From: Combretum micranthum
Taxonomy: Eukaryota; Streptophyta; Magnoliopsida; Myrtales; Combretaceae
Length of the DNA stretch: 64,000 bases
Direction of reading: 5' to 3'
Assembly: GCA_024138025.1 (NCBI GenBank)
Contig: JAMXBD010002786.1
Location: forward strand, 62,001 to 126,000
Within the stretch, counting starts at the first letter, position 1. Each line of letters begins with the position of its first letter. The position numbers were made by a program, and so were the translations under genes. Shown in pieces: positions 60,101 through 64,000 of the stretch. The notes beneath the pieces are model-generated. The model saw only the letters and a list, made by a program, of their open reading frames with translations, was not told where the DNA came from and did no database searches.

Positions 60101-60882
60101 TGATGCACTTTGGAGTATGATCTGATTTGATGTGCTTAAGTATTGAAAATCCATCATTAGAGGAGATCACACCCGCCATCATGCCCATGATTGAATTTGT
60201 ATTTGAACATCGAGCATCAAAGGAGATCATGCCCACCATCACGCATCCATTATGCCCATGATCAAGGGCGTTATCACATCACCATCGGATAATTTAGAGA
60301 CTCGAGGAGATAACAAGCATCATCACACCCGTGATGCAAGTCGTAACTAACCATTTCATGCCTGTGATACCTTAAAGATGAATGGAGAAAATTGATCCAA
60401 GGGATCACAGCTCGTATCATGACTATAATCAACAGGTTGATCTCTATGCTTGTTTTTTATGTTGAATAGAGTTTTGTTTCCTATTTCATTTGTTTATTTT
60501 ATTATTTTCCATATTTATCCTGGCTCGACTGTTGGGAGTCTATAAAGGTTATTAATGATATTTTAGGAGTTTTTGGTTGCTTGTTTTACCCTCAATAAAC
60601 TTTGCAATGTCCTTGTGACAAATTTTCTTCTTGAATAAGATTGAGTTTTCTATACAAAATTGTTCTTCTTGGTTTCTTGCCATAGTGCGTAAATCGATTG
60701 ATTAGGACAACTAGTTTGATTTGATCTTCAATGCATCATTTCCAAGGATTAATCATTCTTGTCTTTTAATTTTTTTTTCTATTTCATAAATCATAACAAC
60801 CTAAAACATACTGTTAACCCTAAATCACAATTGAAAGCACTAGATCTGCAAAATTACTTAGATTCTCCCATCCGTATCATCT
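57155..60882. repeat. unclassified repeat-like region with the 5' LTR of the second gypsy element at its right end
   Basis: No gene is supported. 57155-57270 continues the host of copy D. At 57749-57758 TCCCACATCG followed by ATATAAATA (57803-57811) resembles a snRNA-type promoter, but no snRNA follows. 58180-59700 has long-repeat character (AATCTCATCACATCTAAACA near 58318; TGTGCGACCCTATAGG near 58753) that I cannot assign. 60160-60410 holds iterated ATCACRCCC/GCCCATGAT phrases, and TCTATAAAGG (60539) may be the TATA box of the LTR ending near 60879. Confidence 0.4.
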
Positions 60883-60894
60883 TGATATCATAGC
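60883..60894 (+). other. degenerate primer-binding site of the second gypsy element
   Basis: TGATATCATAGC, 10 of 12 bases matching the tRNA-Met primer-binding site. It lies a few bases after a CA (60878-60879) and about 100 bases before the Gag ATG. Confidence 0.6.
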
Positions 60895-60996
60895 TTAGGG
60901 TTGCGGATTGTGGCTTGGGGCTTCGGTATTAAATTCCTTACTTAGTAAGTTTAACTATTTTGATTGCTTGTGCTACAAGTTTGATTTATTTTGAGG

Positions 60997-62150
60997 ATGT
61001 CTAGAAAATCTTATGCTAAGAGAGGAGATGACAAGACTCCTAATGTGGAAGGCATCGTTAATATGGGTGAGTTCATTGATTTTATGAAGGAGATGACATA
61101 GGGAATGAAAAATATGAAACAACAATATGGTGAAACACTAAGGAGTGTAGAACAAATTGTTAAGGAAATCTCTTAAACCCATGAAACACAAGAACAAGAA
61201 TTTGTTGAGTTAAAAGATAATCCAAGGCTTCAAATAGTCCATGATGTAGTAGATGGCCATGAAAGAGGAAGAAGAAATGTGTGTTACTCAATGCATGGTC
61301 ATCAGGTTAGAGACTATGAAGATGACTTTGATGATCACCGTGATTGGCATAGACCTAGAGGACTATGCGGTATAAAGACCATAAAATCAAAAGTGTCATC
61401 TTTTGATGGTATTAGAGGAGCAGATAAATATTTTTTTATAGGGAATATCAAATTGAAAATCTCTTGGACTATCATGATTAGGATGATGGGTAGCAGGTTA
61501 AGCTTGCTGCGATCGAATTTAAGGGCTATGCATCGCATTAGTGGAAGAATGTATTAGCTAGTAAAAAGAGGAATGGAGAGCAAGATGTAACTACGTAGGC
61601 TAAGATGTGTGAGTTATTGCAGCGAAGGTTCCAGATTACTATAGCTAAGAATTACTGATGAGGTTGCACACTTTGTAATAAGGAAGTAAAAGCATGGCTA
61701 AGTATATTCGTGAGTTTGAGATCCTCATTGTTTGTAGTCAAATCATGGAAACTCTAGATCAATCAATTGCTAGATTCATTGTAGGTTTGAAATCTAAAAT
61801 TTCTAATGTTGTTGATTTCAATGAATTGATACCTTGGAGGAAGCAATGTTGACGGCATAAAAGCTTGAAAGGCAACACAAATCTCACAAATCCTTAGGTA
61901 ACTCTTCTAAATATGAAGTAACAAAAAGTATGATTGGCATGAAGATAAAAACAAGGGTACTAGTAGTTATAAACATGATGAGAAGCATGATTTTATTCTT
62001 GATAAATCTGTCGATGAAAAGATGAAGTTGGTTTATAAACCAAGTGAGTCTATTAGTGTTAGGAAGAAGATAAGAGATATTAAATATTTCAAATGCTTGG
62101 GTTATGGACATATGGTTGCTTAATGTCCAAATAAGCAAGTTGTTTATACC
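60997..62150 (+). pseudogene. Gag of the second gypsy element
   Basis: Begins at ATG 60997 (MSRKSYAKRGDDK) in the same frame as the piece 61279-61557. TAG near 61099 and TAA near 61173 interrupt it. The DDFDDHRDWHRPR and GIKTIKSKVSSFDG stretches match plant gypsy Gags, and after frameshifts the capsid end reads AIEFKGYA, then YASHWWKN-like text near 61520-61545. A worn zinc knuckle (KCLGYGHMVA, stop, CPNK) lies near 62090-62133, lacking its first Cys. Not functional. Confidence 0.8.
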
Positions 62151-62349
62151 TGAAGGTTGTGTGGAAAGTGAAAGTGAAGAACAAAGAAGTAGTTATTCTG
62201 ATTCTGAGGAAGAAGGTGAGGAGTTGATGGTTGAACCATTAGCTGGGGCTGCTATACCTTTGAATGAGGTGGTAAAGAGGGGCTTGAGTATTACACTGGC
62301 TATTGATCAAGAACAAAGGGAGAACATATTCCATATCAAATCCTTAGTG

Positions 62350-62607
62350 AATTGATCTATATGTGTAGCCATTATTGATTTCGAAAGTTGTACCAATGTA
62401 GTGCCAATGACACTTGTAGAGAAACTACAACTTCCCTCTACTCCCCATCCACAACCATATCGTTTGCATTGGCTCAATGACAAGGACTCAGTTCAGGTAT
62501 TGATTCCTATCTTTTTACCTAATCATTACACTGATGAGGTTTTTTGTGATGTAGTGCCTATGAATGTGTCTCATATTTTGTTGGGTCACCCATGGTTTTT
62601 TTATTAG
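62350..62607 (+). pseudogene. aspartic protease of the second gypsy element
   Basis: Reads CVAIIDFESCTNVVPMTLVE at the active site, where relatives have D-G-G-S-C or D-S/T-G; the residues after the Asp are changed. It ends DEVFCDVVPMNVSHILLGHPW, the conserved C-terminal lobe. It is preceded by an acidic spacer (62155-62250). Probably inactive. Confidence 0.8.
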
Positions 62608-62917
62608 AATGTTAACCACAATGGAAGAGACAATACTTACTCCATATTATTCAATGGCAAGTAGATTAAATTATTTCCTATAAGTCATGAAGTGGTAAGC
62701 AAACACATTGGGATTCAAATCCCCTTAAGAAGGAGTCATTGTTCATGATGCAAGGAGAAGTTGAGAAGGAATCAACTAATGGACAACCAATGTATTTGTT
62801 GTATGTAAAACAAGCTTTGGAAGTTGAAGGTGATCTTTCTATCTCGAATGAAGATTGAAATTTGTTGACTCAATTTGTCGATAATTTCTAGAATAACTTC
62901 CAAAAGGATTACCTCCT

Positions 62918-63560
62918 TTGAGGGGTGTTGAGCATCAAATTGATTTGGTACTTGGAGCTACATTGCCTAATAGGTTAGCTTATGGAATGAATCCCAAAGA
63001 AGCTAAAGAATTGAAGAAGCAAGTGGATGAATTGCCAGAGAGGGTTTATGCGAGAAAATATGAGTCCATGCTCGATGCCAACTCTATTAGTACCCAAGAA
63101 AGATGATAGTTGGAGGATGTGTGTAGATAGTAGGGCGATTAATCGCATCATTGTGAAATACCAGTATCAATATGATGTCTTGATGACACGTTAGATGAGT
63201 TGTATGGTGCTCAATTAGTTTCTAAGATTGAGTTGAAGAGTAGGTATCATTAAATAAGGATGAACACTGGAGATGAATGGAAGATTACTTTTAAAACCAA
63301 GCATGGTTTGTATGAATGGATGGTAATGCCATTTATCTTGTCTAATGCTCCTAGTACTTTTATGAGATTGATGAATTACGTATTAAGAGACTTCGGGGGA
63401 AGTTTGTGGTGGTTTATTTTGATGATATTTTGGTATATAGTCCAGATTTGGAGGGTCATATTATGCATTTAACTTCGGTTTTTATGGTGTCAAGGAATGA
63501 GAAATTGGATGCAAAATTTGAAAAAGTGTATCTTCTATATACATGAAGTGGTATTCTCAA
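62918..63560 (+). pseudogene. reverse transcriptase of the second gypsy element
   Basis: Starts MRGVEHQIDLVLGATLPNR and [19 protein letters not shown], the usual RT lead-in. Frame changes follow: [17 protein letters not shown] near 63100, [14 protein letters not shown] and [11 protein letters not shown] at 63296-63380, and the active site YFDD at 63415-63426 in another frame from its neighbours ([12 protein letters not shown]). Several stops and at least three frameshifts. The active-site residues survive, but the gene is dead. Confidence 0.88.
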
Positions 63561-63567
63561 ATTTGTT

Positions 63568-63950
63568 GTGTCTAAAGAGGGCCTTTGTGCTGATGATGAG
63601 AAGGTTAAGGCTATCATTGAGTTGCCTATTCCTGCCAATGTTTCTAAGGTACATAGTTTTAATAGGCTTACTTCTTTTTGCAGAAGATTCATTAAAGATT
63701 TTAGTAGCATTGTAGCATCATTGACGAAATTAACGAAGAAAAGGTTTCTTTCCAATGGAGTTAAGTGGTTAATCAAAGTCGTGAGTTCATCAAGAAGAAA
63801 TTGAATTTAGCACCATTGCTAGTACTACCTGATTTTAACAAGGTTTTTGAGCTTGAATGTGATGCCTCCAATGTTGAATTAGCGTGGCTCTTATGCAAGA
63901 GAGTTATCCCATTGCATACTTTAGCGAGAAGCTATATGGACATGCATTGA
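63568..63950 (+). pseudogene. RT connection and RNase H start of the second gypsy element
   Basis: SKEGLCADDEKVKAIIELPI and FCRRFIKDFSSIVASLTKL are the RT thumb/connection; in a shifted frame EFIKKKLNLAPLLVLPDF and FELECDASNVELAWLL begin RNase H. The Asp of CDAS, its first catalytic residue, is kept. A frameshift near 63765 separates them. The element continues beyond the window. Confidence 0.85.
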
Positions 63951-64000
63951 ACTATCCTACTATGACAAGGAATTGTATTGTTTGATCTGAGCTCATACGC

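Larger units (their letters stand above)
60883..64000 (+). mobile_element. second Ty3/gypsy element, plus strand, heavily decayed, cut by window edge
   Basis: Primer-binding site, Gag, protease, RT and the start of RNase H follow one another in gypsy order on the plus strand and run off the right end. Many stops and frameshifts are present. Protein patterns (DVVPMNVSHILLGHPW in protease, SKEGLCADDEKVKAI after RT) differ from the first gypsy element and point to another chromovirus-type clade; I cannot resolve which without the integrase. Confidence 0.88.

Overview
This is nuclear DNA from a flowering plant, most likely a eudicot. It is AT-rich and dominated by nested LTR retrotransposons with plant-type features: primer-binding sites for initiator tRNA-Met, Tekay/Del-like and SIRE-like polyproteins, CACTA, hAT and MITE elements, and a Cassandra-type 5S-derived fragment. 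I see one intact host gene, an intronless gene for a secreted leucine-rich-repeat protein at 39346-40515 (+). The species cannot be named from the sequence alone.

Layout. 1-9324: a minus-strand Ty3/gypsy chromovirus with decayed gag-pol. Its 3' LTR is cut by the left window edge and its 5' LTR is 2.84 kb. It lies inside an older LTR, called S1 here, visible at 9325-10554 and 28076-30127. S1 is split again by a minus-strand Ty1/copia SIRE-like element (10555-28075). Each copia LTR was later hit by one member of a family of 3.5-4.3 kb solo LTRs: copy A (10647-14358) and copy B (24208-27956). Copies C (31035-34539) and D (52826-57154) of that family lie elsewhere; B, C and D have exact 5-bp target duplications. 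An inverted relative of S1, called S2, occupies about 34925-38439.

38440-52400 is the gene-bearing island. It holds the LRR gene and many small DNA elements: four copies of a 200-240 bp MITE, two hAT-like elements in opposite orientation, a hAT-type MITE with a perfect 8-bp duplication, a Cassandra remnant, and a 2 kb CACTA-like element containing a 5S-rRNA-like stretch. 52400-60880 is repeat debris plus copy D. 60883-64000 is the degenerate 5' part of a second Ty3/gypsy element on the plus strand, running off the right edge.

How it fits together. The nesting gives an order: S1 first; then copia and gypsy separately into S1; then A and B into the copia LTRs. The most intriguing signal is inside the A-D solo LTRs. 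All four keep, in the same order, a TATA-like box, an AG|GTAA donor-like site, a 67-98 bp mini-exon-like block with AG and GTGAG borders encoding a variant of PEDYYD, a block of tandem repeats that is private to each copy (not obvious in D), a fixed anchor, and a last acceptor-like site. This suggests a conserved spliced LTR transcript. None of the retrotransposon coding regions looks intact.
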